From Acidimicrobiia bacterium (GTDB taxonomy: Bacteria > Actinomycetota > Acidimicrobiia > Acidimicrobiales > Acidimicrobilacustridaceae): a stretch of DNA of 64,000 bases. Every line of letters starts with the position of its first letter. The first letter of the stretch is position 1. This document shows positions 47,551 through 57,066 of this stretch, piece by piece. The stretch spans positions 1 through 64,000 of the forward strand of contig JAFIEP010000100.1 of assembly GCA_020832495.1 (NCBI GenBank). Reading direction: 5' to 3'. A model generated the notes under the pieces. It saw only the letters and a program-made list of their open reading frames with translations. It was not told the DNA's origin and did no database searches. Position numbers and translations under genes: made by a program.

Positions 47551-49965
47551 TCACTCCGGATCGGGGCCGAGCAGGAAGCGCATCGGCCGCTCGATCGGAC
47601 CCTCCCACAGCACGGCACCGCTCTGGGCTCGGCCGACGTCCACCACCGCCCGGGGTTCCCCGGGGGAGCGGGTCTCGACGACGTAGGGCACCAACAAGCT
47701 TGCATCGGTGGTGCGCACCGCCAGGTTGAGCATCTCGGGATCGCCCAGCGGTTGACCGACCACATCGAGTGTGTAGAGGTCCCGCTCGACGGATCCGTCG
47801 AGGTGATAGACGATCTCGACTGTCTGCCCACGAGGCACCTCGACCGGGATCGAGTAGGTCCGATGTCCGAACTCGGGCATGATCTCGACGGCCACCATCC
47901 TCCCCCCGACGAGCGCGCGATCCAGGTCGAGACCGCTGTAGAGGCTGGTGAACGCCATGATCGTGCCGTCCGGCGGTGCCCCGTCCTCCTCGGCACGCAA
48001 GGCCCGGTTCGATGAGGCGTACGACGGGAGCCCGGTCGGCGCAGCGTTGTGCAGTCGGACGGTGAGCGTGGCGTCGACCCGGCCGGTGCGCGGCTCGTAG
48101 GCGACGTCGTAGTCAAGGGTGCGGGACAGGTAGGTGTCGAGCTTGTTGGGCGCGCTGTTCGCCACTCGGAAGGACAGGAAGTCACCAGTCCCGCCTCTGG
48201 GGAGTGCCCCGAGGAGGCCCGTCGCCACAAGGGCTGCATCGATGTCCTCGTTCCCCGTCCACAGGAGCACCCGTCCTTGCTCGACCATGGGACCCAGCAC
48301 CTCCGCCACCCGGCCCGGCCCGGGCAGGTCACGCTCGGTGAGCGCCTCGAAGGTAGCCTCGGCGGCGTCGGCCAGGAGGTCGCTGCGATCGTCCCTCACG
48401 TCGAATCGCTCGTACTGGCCCCGAAGCAGCAGCTCTGCGGCGTTGTCAGCCGTGAGTTCCTCGTCGAGACCGTCGACATCCACCGGCCCGGTGAGCTCGA
48501 GCATGGCAGCGATGGCCACCGGGTCGACGTAGATCACCCCGTCGATGTCACCCAGCCCGAACTGCGGGGCGAGTCGGCGAGCGAGCTCGGCGTTCGTCGG
48601 AAAGTCCGGAGTCACCGTGGTGTTCTGCAGGAACCGCTCTGGCGCCCAGCGCTGGTACCGATTGGCCAGGTCCGGATCGAATCCCGTGTCGGTCAGCACG
48701 CTGGAAGGTGCACCGAGCTCGCTGATGCGACCTGACTCGATCAGGTCGATCTGCCCGTCCACGGCCTCGAGCACGCCGTAGCCGCCGACGAAACCACCTT
48801 GGAAGCGAGACTCCGAGGGGGTGGCGAACAACGCCAGGTAGTACCTCGGGCCGTCGCCCCCGAGCATGGCGGGCAGCACCATCAGCAGGTCGTCGGCCAG
48901 CTCGACCTCGGGACGGCTGTCGGCCAGCTGCTGGGTCGCCGACCGCAGCGGATCGCCCACACCGGGCAGCAACCACGGCGAATCGACGCCCTCGAGTGCC
49001 AGTTGGGCATCGGCCATCGCGTCGCCCAACTCGCGCACGACCGGTTGCATGGCCTCCACCTGGGCCAGATCGATGGAACCTGCCGACGGACGCAGCTCCG
49101 AATAGCGGGCACCCAGCACGGCGGAGGCCGCCATCTCCGAGAGTTCGCCGCCCGCCGCCGCCACGGTGCTCGCCGCCGTGACCTGCTGGCCGACCACCGG
49201 CACGATCCGGGCTGCCTGTACCCAGGGCCGCCCGAGTACGCCGTCGGCTGCGTCGAAGCCCACCGCCGCCCGCTCGAAGGCCTCGGCAGCTTCATCCTGT
49301 TCACCGGCTCGCAGCGCATCGAAAGCCACCTCACTGGCACTGCGCGCCTCACGCAGGTCGCCGAGCGCCCCGAACGCCGAGAACCCTGCCACTGCGCCCA
49401 GCAGGACGAACAGGGTGCCGACGGCGGCGAGACCCTGGAGCAACACTCGGCGAGTAGGGGCCCGCATCACCCTGAACCCGGAGATGACCGGAGCCGCCAG
49501 GGCAACGACAGCCCACGCCACGTTCATGCCGTGGAGCAAGAGGTCGTCCTGACGGAAGGCAGCCTGCACGACCAGGAGGCCGATCAGTCCACCCACGATG
49601 CGCATCCTCGTCCCCGGCGCCACGACCGCAGCGAAGGCGAGCACCACGGCACCCACGGCGCACACCAGCGGTAGCGCCTCGTTCACCGCCAAGGCCAACA
49701 AGCCGGCGCTGAGGAGCCACGACCACCGCCGAGCCTGCGCGAAGAAGGGGACCACGGCGGCCCCGACAGCGAACGAGATGAGCACGTCGGCCACCTGCGA
49801 CCCGACGGGGGACGCGCCGGCGAGGACGGCCAGCCCGCCGCTGAGCACCGCCTGCACCGCCACGATCCGCGTCCACCAATGGCGTTCGATGTCGTCCACC
49901 GTCGACCGTCGGGGCGCGTCCACCCGCCGGTGCTCGCTTCGATGGCGGCGTGTCGTCGAGGTCAT
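47551..49965 (-). CDS. DUF4012 membrane protein (paralogue)
   Basis: An 804-aa protein with several membrane helices in the first 200 residues, a helical middle region, then the DUF4012 core GGDGPRYYLALFATPSESRFQGGFVGGYGVLEAVDG, which keeps the family's R-x-x-GGF signature better than the paralogue at 7597. The rest is beta-rich, ending in an outside domain (YDVAYEPRTGRVDATLTVRL). Likely an envelope protein; function unknown. ATG 49965 is preferred over the 50004 start because GGAG precedes it. It stands alone, with no glycosyltransferases beside it. Confidence 0.85.
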   Translation of the reverse strand: MTSTTRRHRSEHRRVDAPRRSTVDDIERHWWTRIVAVQAVLSGGLAVLAGASPVGSQVADVLISFAVGAAVVPFFAQARRWSWLLSAGLLALAVNEALPLVCAVGAVVLAFAAVVAPGTRMRIVGGLIGLLVVQAAFRQDDLLLHGMNVAWAVVALAAPVISGFRVMRAPTRRVLLQGLAAVGTLFVLLGAVAGFSAFGALGDLREARSASEVAFDALRAGEQDEAAEAFERAAVGFDAADGVLGRPWVQAARIVPVVGQQVTAASTVAAAGGELSEMAASAVLGARYSELRPSAGSIDLAQVEAMQPVVRELGDAMADAQLALEGVDSPWLLPGVGDPLRSATQQLADSRPEVELADDLLMVLPAMLGGDGPRYYLALFATPSESRFQGGFVGGYGVLEAVDGQIDLIESGRISELGAPSSVLTDTGFDPDLANRYQRWAPERFLQNTTVTPDFPTNAELARRLAPQFGLGDIDGVIYVDPVAIAAMLELTGPVDVDGLDEELTADNAAELLLRGQYERFDVRDDRSDLLADAAEATFEALTERDLPGPGRVAEVLGPMVEQGRVLLWTGNEDIDAALVATGLLGALPRGGTGDFLSFRVANSAPNKLDTYLSRTLDYDVAYEPRTGRVDATLTVRLHNAAPTGLPSYASSNRALRAEEDGAPPDGTIMAFTSLYSGLDLDRALVGGRMVAVEIMPEFGHRTYSIPVEVPRGQTVEIVYHLDGSVERDLYTLDVVGQPLGDPEMLNLAVRTTDASLLVPYVVETRSPGEPRAVVDVGRAQSGAVLWEGPIERPMRFLLGPDPE

Positions 49966-50212
49966 TCCCGCTCCACAGGCAGGCAGAAGTGCGAAAAGGG
50001 GCAAGGCCGATGACGGGCGGAGCGAGGTCCGAACCGAGGCAGAGGTCCCGCCGGTGCTCGTGCATCGCCGCCGGCCGGTGTCCGGACCGGCGCGTTCTCC
50101 ACGCTACTTCACCGCCTCGGTGGGGTCCGTTCACCGAGGGGTTCAGTGGTTCGGCTCGGTGCCGGCCACCGCATGGCGGGCCTGTCGGTGCCGCTCGCCT
50201 ACGCTCGGGGTC

Positions 50213-50752
50213 GTGCTGGCCTGGATGGACCTCGAGATGACCGGCCTCGATCCGGGGCGTGACCACATCGTGGAGATCGCCACCCTCATCACCGACGACG
50301 ACCTGGAGATCGTGGCCGAGGGGCCCGACCTGGTCGTCCACCAACCACCGGCCGTGCTCGCCGGCATGGGTGACGTCGTGCGGACCATGCACACCCGCTC
50401 GGGCCTGCTCGCAGAGATCGAAGGCTCGACCGTCACGCTCGAGGACGCCGGTCGCGCCACCCTCGAGTTCCTCCGTCAGCACATCGACCAGCCGCGGTCG
50501 GTGCCCTTGTGCGGCAACTCGATCGGTACCGACCGCCGCTTCCTGGCCGCCTACCTCCCCGAGATCGAGGAGTTCCTCCACTACCGCAGCGTCGACGTGT
50601 CCACGGTCAAGGAACTCCTCAAGCGGTGGAACCCGGCGCTGCTCGCCGGGGCTCCCCCCAAGGCGGAAGGACACCGGGCGCTCGACGACATCCGTGAGAG
50701 CGTCGCCGAACTCCGGTACTACCGCCAGGTGTTCTTCGTCAACGCCCCCTGA
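50213..50752 (+). CDS. orn: Oligoribonuclease
   Basis: DEDD-family 3'-5' exonuclease: Exo I WMDLEMTGLD, Exo II in NSIGTDRRFLAAYLPE, and Exo III HRALDDIRESVAELRYY with the DEDDh His. Orn degrades 2-5 nt RNAs and, in many bacteria, pGpG from c-di-GMP breakdown, a possible link to the GGDEF protein at 61315. 179 aa, normal. GTG 50213 is 7 nt after TACGCT (leaderless pattern). Confidence 0.95.
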   Translation: MLAWMDLEMTGLDPGRDHIVEIATLITDDDLEIVAEGPDLVVHQPPAVLAGMGDVVRTMHTRSGLLAEIEGSTVTLEDAGRATLEFLRQHIDQPRSVPLCGNSIGTDRRFLAAYLPEIEEFLHYRSVDVSTVKELLKRWNPALLAGAPPKAEGHRALDDIRESVAELRYYRQVFFVNAP

Positions 50753-50765
50753 GTGCCCGGGGCGG

Positions 50766-50798
50766 TGGCCCGGCGCCGATGTGCTCGACGCCGGGCCA
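50766..50798. terminator. Stem-loop between orn and the aldehyde dehydrogenase gene
   Basis: Perfect 10-bp stem TGGCCCGGCG / CGCCGGGCCA with a 13-nt loop between convergent genes. Confidence 0.75.
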
Positions 50799-50822
50799 GG
50801 ACCGCACCCGATCAGATCGGGA

Positions 50823-52340
50823 TCAGATGTTCCCGCTCAACATGGCGTAGTGGAAGTGGTTGTCCCGGCCCGAGGTCTCGGGGTTGACGTGGATGTGCTT
50901 GACCTGGCGGTACGCATCGAAACCCTGGGTGCCCAGCTCGCGTCCGATGCCCGACTCCTTGTAGCCACCGAAGGGCCGCTTGGGGTCGATGAGGTGGTAG
51001 TCGTTGATCCACACGGTGCCGGTGCGCATCCGCGCCGCCACGTCCTGTGCCCGTTCCAGGTTGCCGGACTGCACGCCTCCGGCCAGGCCGTAGATCGAGT
51101 CGTTGGCGATGGCCACCGCCTGGTCGTCGTCGTCGAAGGGGATGACACACAGGACCGGGCCGAAGATCTCCTCCTGGGCGATCTTGGCCGAGTTGTCCAC
51201 GTCGGCGAAGATCGTCGGGCGGTAGAAAGCCTGCGCATCGAGGCCGTCGGCCAGCGCATCGGGACGAGAACCACCGACGATCGGTTCGCCCACTTCTTCG
51301 CGACCCAGTGCCACGTAGCGCTCCACCGTCTCGACCTGGCTCCGGTCGACCAGCGGCCCGAGATCGGTCTCCATGTCGAGCTGGTCGCCGAGGCTGATCT
51401 TGCCAGCCCGGTCGGCGAGCAGGTTCACGAAGTCGTCGTAGATGCTGCGCTGTACCAGCGCCCGGGTCCCGGACTCACAGACCTGGCCGCCGTGCATGAA
51501 CGTCCCCCACAGCACCGCTGCGGCTGCCTGATCGAGGTCCGCATCGTCGAGCACGATGTTGGCCGACTTCCCACCCAGCTCCAGTGTGACCGCCTTGATG
51601 GTGCCCGACGCCAGCTGCATGATCCGCCGACCCACCTCGGTCGAGCCGGTGAAGGCCGTCTTGTCCACCATCGGGTTGGCCGCCAACTCCTCGCCGACCG
51701 TCCCACCCGGGCCGGAGAGCACGTTCAACACGCCGGGGGGAAGAATGTCCGCCTCGGTGACCAGCTGGGCCAGGCGCAGGGCGGTGAGGGAGGTGTACGA
51801 CGCCGGCTTCAGCACCGAGGTGTTGCCCGCAGCGAGGGCCGGAGCGATCTTCCAGCAGGCCATGATGAACGGGAAGTTCCAGGGGATGACACCGGTGCAC
51901 ACGCCGTAGGGCTCGAAGAGCACGTAGTTCTCCGACACCGGGAAGGGAGAACCCTCGAGGTCGATCCGATCCGGCTGTGTCTCGGCGAGCTGGGCGAACC
52001 ACTCGAAGGCGTTGCGCCCCCCGGCCACGTCGGCCAGCTGCGCCTTGCGGATGGTGCCACCACCGTCGCGGGCCTCGAGCTCGGCCAGTTCGGCGGCGTT
52101 GTCGTCGATCACCTGCACGATGGCCCGGAGCGTCGCCCCCCGCTCGGCGCCCGACATCGAGCGCCACGGGCCGTCGTCGAACGCCCGACGAGCCGCCTCG
52201 ATGGCCCGCACGGCGTCGTCCTTGCCCGCCTTGGGAACATCGGCGATCTTCTCGCCGGTGGCAGGATTGGTCGATGGGAAAGTCTCACCCGAGGCAGCGT
52301 CGGTCAGCTCCCCGTCGATGAGCAGCTTGTAGTCGGACAT
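50823..52340 (-). CDS. NAD(P)-dependent aldehyde dehydrogenase
   Basis: A full-length 505-aa ALDH: cofactor region GVIPWNFPFIMACWKIAPAL and TGSTEVGRRIM, catalytic Glu in TLELGGKSANIV, catalytic Cys in HGGQVCESGTRAL, and the C-terminal RPFGGYKESGIGRELG. It oxidises an aldehyde to a carboxylate; the sequence is nearest to betaine/gamma-aminobutyraldehyde-type enzymes, but the substrate is not assignable. ATG 52340, with a purine-rich stretch upstream (CAGGGGGACCGACC). Confidence 0.95.
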   Translation of the reverse strand: MSDYKLLIDGELTDAASGETFPSTNPATGEKIADVPKAGKDDAVRAIEAARRAFDDGPWRSMSGAERGATLRAIVQVIDDNAAELAELEARDGGGTIRKAQLADVAGGRNAFEWFAQLAETQPDRIDLEGSPFPVSENYVLFEPYGVCTGVIPWNFPFIMACWKIAPALAAGNTSVLKPASYTSLTALRLAQLVTEADILPPGVLNVLSGPGGTVGEELAANPMVDKTAFTGSTEVGRRIMQLASGTIKAVTLELGGKSANIVLDDADLDQAAAAVLWGTFMHGGQVCESGTRALVQRSIYDDFVNLLADRAGKISLGDQLDMETDLGPLVDRSQVETVERYVALGREEVGEPIVGGSRPDALADGLDAQAFYRPTIFADVDNSAKIAQEEIFGPVLCVIPFDDDDQAVAIANDSIYGLAGGVQSGNLERAQDVAARMRTGTVWINDYHLIDPKRPFGGYKESGIGRELGTQGFDAYRQVKHIHVNPETSGRDNHFHYAMLSGNI

Positions 52341-52460
52341 GGTCGGTCCCCCTGATCGGGTGCACGACGGTCGTGCACGGGTCGGCCGTCCAAGCGTAGA
52401 CGACGCCCTGCGGGCGAACCCACGTGGACACCGCCCACAGGCTCGTCGCCCCGAACGCGT

Positions 52461-53318
52461 TCAGGACGTGACGGTCCAGCGTCCGCGCAGCCCGGTGCCA
52501 ACGACCCGTCCGTCGCCGGCCAACTTCCGCAGATGTGCGTGGAGCGAGTAGCGGGCCACCGGGTGGAGCGCCTCGGGCACGTCGCCGTAGACCACGGGCA
52601 ACAACGTGGCGATGGTGGCCGAACCATGAGCGGCGAGCGCGTCGTAGACCTTCTGCTCCCGCTCGAGGCGGTGGGCGATGTACCAGTCAACGACAGCATT
52701 CGGTTCCTCGATGAGCGGCCCGTGACCGGGTGCGATGGCCCGCAGTGGCATCGCACGAACCTTGCGGAGCGAGTCGAGGTACGCCGCCATGTCGCCGTCG
52801 GGCGGCTTGATCACCACGGTGGACCCGGCCATGACGTGGTCGCCGGAGAGCAGCAGCCGCTCCTCTTCGAGGAAGTAGCACAGGTGGTTCCCTGCATGAC
52901 CGGGGGTGTGCACCGCCCGGAGTCGGAACTCAGTGGCATCGATGACGGCGCCGTCGGCCAGACGACGATCGGGTCGGATCCCGTCACGGGCACTGAAGGC
53001 GCACAGCTCGGCGCCCGTGCGTTCCCGGAGGCTGGCGGCCGCCGGTGCGTGATCGGGATGGGTGTGGGTCAGGGCGATCCAACGGATCCGCTCGCCGCCA
53101 CAGGCCTCGATGGCATCGAGGTGAGAGCTGTCGTCGGGGCCGGGATCGACCACCACGACCTCGTCCACCCCGACGAGGTAGGTGTTGGTGCCCGGCCCGG
53201 TCATCGGGCCGGGGTTGGGCGCCACGATCCGTCGGAGCAGTGGGCTGAGCGCGCACGGCACGCCGGGCTCGAGGGTGTCGACGACCGAGGCGGTCTCGGT
53301 CCTGCCGTCGCCACTCAT
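52461..53318 (-). CDS. MBL-fold metallo-hydrolase (LACTB2/glyoxalase II-like)
   Basis: The metal motif ALTHTHPDHAPAAASL (HxHxDH), the later HTPGHAGNHLCYF and LLLSGDHVMAG give a two-zinc site. The start LLRRIVAPNPGPMTGPGTNTYLVG and C-terminal winged-helix-like part (EREQKVYDALAAHGSATIATLLPVV) are typical of the LACTB2 subgroup, which includes RNA-processing and thioester-hydrolysing members. 285 aa. Its ATG overlaps the FxsA stop by 4 bp, so the two are coupled. Confidence 0.9.
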   Translation of the reverse strand: MSGDGRTETASVVDTLEPGVPCALSPLLRRIVAPNPGPMTGPGTNTYLVGVDEVVVVDPGPDDSSHLDAIEACGGERIRWIALTHTHPDHAPAAASLRERTGAELCAFSARDGIRPDRRLADGAVIDATEFRLRAVHTPGHAGNHLCYFLEEERLLLSGDHVMAGSTVVIKPPDGDMAAYLDSLRKVRAMPLRAIAPGHGPLIEEPNAVVDWYIAHRLEREQKVYDALAAHGSATIATLLPVVYGDVPEALHPVARYSLHAHLRKLAGDGRVVGTGLRGRWTVTS

Positions 53319-53872
53319 CGTTCGTCCTCGTCCGAGTCGGACCGATGGCGCTGGCCACCGCTCGACCCCTCGGTCGGCAGGCTGCGTTCGGCCATGGTGG
53401 TGTCCACCACCGAAGCGGTGCCAACGTCGGTCGGACTGCGCCGACGGGTGGTGGTGGCCCAGACCCATGTCCCGCCGCGGGCGCCCATCTGCGCCGCACC
53501 CACCACGGTCGATGCTCGTCGCTGCACCCGCGACACCACCAGGCGCCGGAGACCCGCTCGCGTCGGCGGGAGCAACAGCAGGAAGCCGACGCCGTCGGTC
53601 ACGAACCCCGGGGTGAGCAGCAAGGCCCCGGCACCGAGAACCAGCACGCCCTCAACGATCTCATCGGTCGGGACGCGCCCCTGGCCCACCTCTGCTTGGA
53701 AGCGACGGAACAGACCGACGCCCTCCCGCTTCACGAGCAGGGAGCCAGCGACACTGATCAGCAGCAACAGGGCCAGCGTGGGGAGCACGCCGAGCCCGTG
53801 GCTCACCTGCACGATGACGTACAACTCGAGGAGCGGCACGACCACGAAGGCGACCAGGAGCAGCACTGCCAT
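53315..53872 (-). CDS. FxsA-family membrane protein
   Basis: The first 100 residues (AVLLLVAFVVVPLLELYVIVQV, LALLLLISVAGSLLVKREGV, LVLGAGALLLTPGFVTDGVG) are those of FxsA, a cytoplasmic-membrane protein first known for easing F-plasmid exclusion of phage T7. The last 70 residues form a Thr/Ser/Arg/Asp-rich cytoplasmic tail. TAGGCT ends 6 nt before ATG 53872. 185 aa. Confidence 0.9.
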   Translation of the reverse strand: MAVLLLVAFVVVPLLELYVIVQVSHGLGVLPTLALLLLISVAGSLLVKREGVGLFRRFQAEVGQGRVPTDEIVEGVLVLGAGALLLTPGFVTDGVGFLLLLPPTRAGLRRLVVSRVQRRASTVVGAAQMGARGGTWVWATTTRRRSPTDVGTASVVDTTMAERSLPTEGSSGGQRHRSDSDEDER

Positions 53873-53961
53873 GCGTCGAGCCTATCGGCGGTTGCCCCGG
53901 ACGAGCCGGGCCGCCGTCACCGCCGGTCAGGGGCGTCTCGGCCACCACCGGTGGCCGGACG

Positions 53962-54000
53962 CGAGACGGCGGCCCAGGCGATGCCCGGGCCGCCGTCTCG
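53962..54000. terminator. Strong stem-loop downstream of whiB
   Basis: Perfect 14-bp inverted repeat CGAGACGGCGGCCC / GGGCCGCCGTCTCG with an 11-nt loop, beyond the whiB stop on its transcribed side and before the FxsA promoter. Confidence 0.75.
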
Positions 54001-54133
54001 ATCCCCCGAGCACGGCCGTCCCCCCGAACGGCGGCGCTCCCAGGTGAGACCTGTGAGGTATCTCATGGGTGGGTGTGTGATCGATCTGGTGCTTCGTTGG
54101 TCGGTGAGGATCGGAGCGGAGCGACAGCGACGA

Positions 54134-54397
54134 TCACAGCCCTCGCTGCGCCATCACCTGCTTCCTCTCGTTCTCGTTCAGGCCGCCCCAGATACCGTGC
54201 GGCTCACGAATGGCGATGGCGTACTCGAGACAATCGGTGCGGACCGCACACGTGGTGCAGATCCCCTTGGCTCGCGTCTCGCGCTCGAACTTCTCGTCCT
54301 TGCGCTCGAAGTGGGGCGGCGGGAAGAACACAGCTGCCTGCGGTCCCCGGCATGCCGCCTTCAACTGCCACTCCTGCTCAACTGGCTGGGCGCTCAC
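54134..54397 (-). CDS. WhiB-family transcription factor
   Basis: An 87-aa WhiB protein with four cluster-binding cysteines (AACRG, then GICTTCAVRTDC), the turn motif GIWGGLNENER and a basic end. WhiB proteins carry a redox-sensitive [4Fe-4S] cluster and act with sigma factors. The distance between the first and second Cys is long and rich in Lys/Glu (FERKDEKFERETRAKG). GTG 54397 stands 10 nt after AAAGGGGG. The 240-bp upstream gap carries no gene. Its place near two ArsA-like ATPases recalls whiB4-Rv3679-Rv3680, though the sequence itself is not clearly WhiB4. Confidence 0.92.
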   Translation of the reverse strand: MSAQPVEQEWQLKAACRGPQAAVFFPPPHFERKDEKFERETRAKGICTTCAVRTDCLEYAIAIREPHGIWGGLNENERKQVMAQRGL

Positions 54398-54636
54398 GTG
54401 TCATGTCCCCCTTTCGCGGACCCGACAGTAGTACCGGTCCAAAGGTGGGACAAGGGTCACTTTTGTTGCAATTGCGCGAACTCGCGCGAGCATCTGCGCT
54501 GCTCAGAGCAGGTGCGCGGGCTCTATCGCTGTAATCGATACAGAACTCAGGCCGACCAGGCGCGTCACCGACGCCGTGCGCCTGAGCTTATGTGAAGCTC
54601 AGATTCCTGGCTCTCCAGCATCAAATGACATGGGCG

Positions 54637-56043
54637 TCATTCGCTGCTGGTGCCGCCCCGGTCGCGGTAGTCGCGGGCCCCGCCGACCTCAGGCTCCACC
54701 TCGAGCACCAGTCCGTCGATACCCACCACGCGGATGCGTTCGAGTTGCTCGATTGGTGTCGCCCGGTTCGTCGTCGCCCGCCACTTCGCCTCGCGGATCT
54801 GCACCACCCCGTCCGGGTCGACGTCGGTGATGGCACGGCCCAGTTCGCCCACCATCCACTCGCGGCCGATGGTGGGCGTGGCGAACCGGGTGCGCACCAT
54901 CGACGGCATCCCCGAGGTGAAGGTGAGGGCCACGCCGGCGAAGGCCACCGCCAGCGTGATCCACGACATGGAGACGCCGTCGTACAGGAAGAGCGAACCG
55001 ACCACGTAGGCCCCCATACCGATCGCCGTCCAGGCGCGCGGCACTCCCGTCTGCACGTCGACGGCGAAGGCAACCATGGCGAGACCGATCAGCAGTAGCG
55101 CCCAGAAACGCAACGGGAGCGCACCGAGCCCGTACGAGCCGAGCAGGAGCGAACCGGCGCCCACCACGCCGGCGACCCCGACCCCGGCGGTGTACAGCTC
55201 GAACACCAACAGCACCAGACCGACGGTGAGCAGGAGGTAGGCCACCGCCGGGCTGGCCGCTGTGTGCAGCAGTTGGCCGAGGAGCGGCAGTTGAGCGAAG
55301 CGGACCTGGGTGATCGGCTGCAGGGTCGGACGACCCTCGAGATCCGCCACCTCCTCACTCACCACCTCGGGCAGGTTCACGATGAAGATGCCGAGGGTGG
55401 GTGCATCCACCGTCGTGAGCCCTTGATCCTCCGCTTCTTCGGCACTCATGCGGCGGACGGGGACCTCACGCAGGGTGTCCTCGAGCAGTTGCGAGGGCAC
55501 GGCGGCGTCGAGCAGACCCCACGAGGTGCGACCCGCCATGCCGAATGCCGCCGCATGGCCACCGAGGACCGCTGCCGCCCCGGTTGCGCCGCCGCTCGGT
55601 CCGACCCACACCGACACGGGGATGGGGGCGTCGCGCATGGCCGCCACCAGCCGGGCCAGGGTCACGTCGTCGACCACGGCGCCGGGGCTGTCGACCTGCA
55701 ACACGATCCCCACCGACCCGGCGGCGACCGCATCGTCGATCGATCCGATCACGAAATCGACGAGGATCGGGTCGAGTAGTCCCTCGACCTTGACCACCTC
55801 GAGCACACCGGCGTCGGAGGCCGTTCCCTCAGCGGGATCTGCCGCCGGAACCGGTGCCTCGGCCGGGGGGTCGGTGTCGTCGGTCGCTTCCCCGATCTGG
55901 GTGTGGGCAGCCTGCTCGCCGTCCCGAGGCGCGGCGGAAGCACTGGCCACCACAGGGGCGACCGAGGCAAGGACCGAGGCGACGAGGGCCAGCAGTCCCG
56001 CTGCGGTGACCAGAATCGCTCCCGAGGTCGGTAGTCTGCGCAA
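54637..56043 (-). CDS. NfeD/ClpP-class membrane protein, probably without protease activity
   Basis: A signal peptide (AILVTAAGLLALVASVLASV) and an acidic linker precede an outside ClpP/crotonase-type domain (VVKVEGLLDPILVDFVIGSI, IVLQVDSPGAVVDD). It continues with three to four membrane helices and a cytoplasmic NfeD OB-fold domain (WMVGELGRAITDVDPDGVVQ). In active relatives the catalytic Ser follows PxGAxAAS; here residues 149-160 read PSGGATGAAAVL on the aligned stretch, with no Ser at that place. It may therefore be a scaffold. 468 aa. It diverges from the ArsA-like pair. Confidence 0.85.
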   Translation of the reverse strand: MRRLPTSGAILVTAAGLLALVASVLASVAPVVASASAAPRDGEQAAHTQIGEATDDTDPPAEAPVPAADPAEGTASDAGVLEVVKVEGLLDPILVDFVIGSIDDAVAAGSVGIVLQVDSPGAVVDDVTLARLVAAMRDAPIPVSVWVGPSGGATGAAAVLGGHAAAFGMAGRTSWGLLDAAVPSQLLEDTLREVPVRRMSAEEAEDQGLTTVDAPTLGIFIVNLPEVVSEEVADLEGRPTLQPITQVRFAQLPLLGQLLHTAASPAVAYLLLTVGLVLLVFELYTAGVGVAGVVGAGSLLLGSYGLGALPLRFWALLLIGLAMVAFAVDVQTGVPRAWTAIGMGAYVVGSLFLYDGVSMSWITLAVAFAGVALTFTSGMPSMVRTRFATPTIGREWMVGELGRAITDVDPDGVVQIREAKWRATTNRATPIEQLERIRVVGIDGLVLEVEPEVGGARDYRDRGGTSSE

Positions 56044-56067
56044 CGAGTGCCTCCGAGAGGGTTCAGT

Positions 56068-57066
56068 GTGGATCCTGCGCAGTTCTTCGCAGCATCACGA
56101 GTGATCATCGTTGCCGGGAAGGGCGGCGTGGGCAAAACCACGGTCACCGCCGCCCTTGCTCGCGCCGCGGCGCGCACCGGGCTCCGCACCCTCGTGGTCG
56201 AGGTCGAGGGCAAGAGTGGTCTGCCGTCGCTCTTCGGCCAACCCGCCCTCGAGTACGACGAGATCGTCCTGGCCCCCGGCGGTGGACCTCACGGTGCCGC
56301 CGACGTCGTGGCCCGCACCCTGACCCCCGACGACGCGCTCGTGGAGTACCTCGAGGACCACGGGATGACGCGGATCTCTCGACGGCTGGTGTCCTCGGGC
56401 GCGCTCGACATGGTGTCCACCGCCGCGCCGGGGATCCGCGACATCCTGATCCTCGGCAAGGTCAAGCAGTTGGAGTTGGGCAGCGATCACGACCTCATCG
56501 TGTTGGACGCCCCGGCCGCCGGTCACGCCATCAGCTTCCTCCGCTCGGCCCGCGGCCTCATCGACGCCGTGCGGGTCGGACCCATCAATGCGCAGGCCCG
56601 AGAAGTCCTCGACATGCTCACCGACCCCGCACGCGCCCAGGTGATACTCGTCACCCTGCCCGAGGAGACACCGGTGAACGAGTTGGTCGACACCGCCTAC
56701 TCCCTCGAGGACGAGGTGGGCGTGTCGCTGGGTCCGGTGGTCGTCAACGGCATCTACCCCGAGATCCCCGGCCTCGATGTCGACCCCACCGAGGCCGCCC
56801 GCGCCGCCGGCGCAACCCTGCGCAGCGGTGAGGCCGAGGCACTGGCTGCCGCCGCCCGCTTCCGAGCCGACCGCACCGCGCTGCAAGCCCAACAGGTGGC
56901 CCGTCTGGCCGAGCGCCTCCCCCTACCCCAGATCGTGCTGCCCTACTGCTTCACCACCGATCTCGGCCCTGACGAAGTCGAACACCTGGCCCACGCTGCG
57001 CTCGGGGGCATCGAGGCCCTCGGCGCCGACGCCGACACCCGAACCGATCGGGGAGCAGGAACCTGA
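56068..57066 (+). CDS. ArsA/GET3-like ATPase (first of two)
   Basis: The deviant Walker A VAGKGGVGKTT (signature Lys) lies near residue 20 and the Walker B-like LIVLDAPAAGH follows. The fold belongs to the ArsA/Get3/MinD group. No metalloid-binding Cys triad is visible, so arsenite transport is unlikely. In mycobacteria the homologous pair Rv3679/Rv3680 (BagA/BagB) affects envelope and stress resistance. GTG 56068 follows GAGAGGG by 6 nt. 332 aa. It shares one base with the next gene (TGATG). Confidence 0.85.
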   Translation: MDPAQFFAASRVIIVAGKGGVGKTTVTAALARAAARTGLRTLVVEVEGKSGLPSLFGQPALEYDEIVLAPGGGPHGAADVVARTLTPDDALVEYLEDHGMTRISRRLVSSGALDMVSTAAPGIRDILILGKVKQLELGSDHDLIVLDAPAAGHAISFLRSARGLIDAVRVGPINAQAREVLDMLTDPARAQVILVTLPEETPVNELVDTAYSLEDEVGVSLGPVVVNGIYPEIPGLDVDPTEAARAAGATLRSGEAEALAAAARFRADRTALQAQQVARLAERLPLPQIVLPYCFTTDLGPDEVEHLAHAALGGIEALGADADTRTDRGAGT

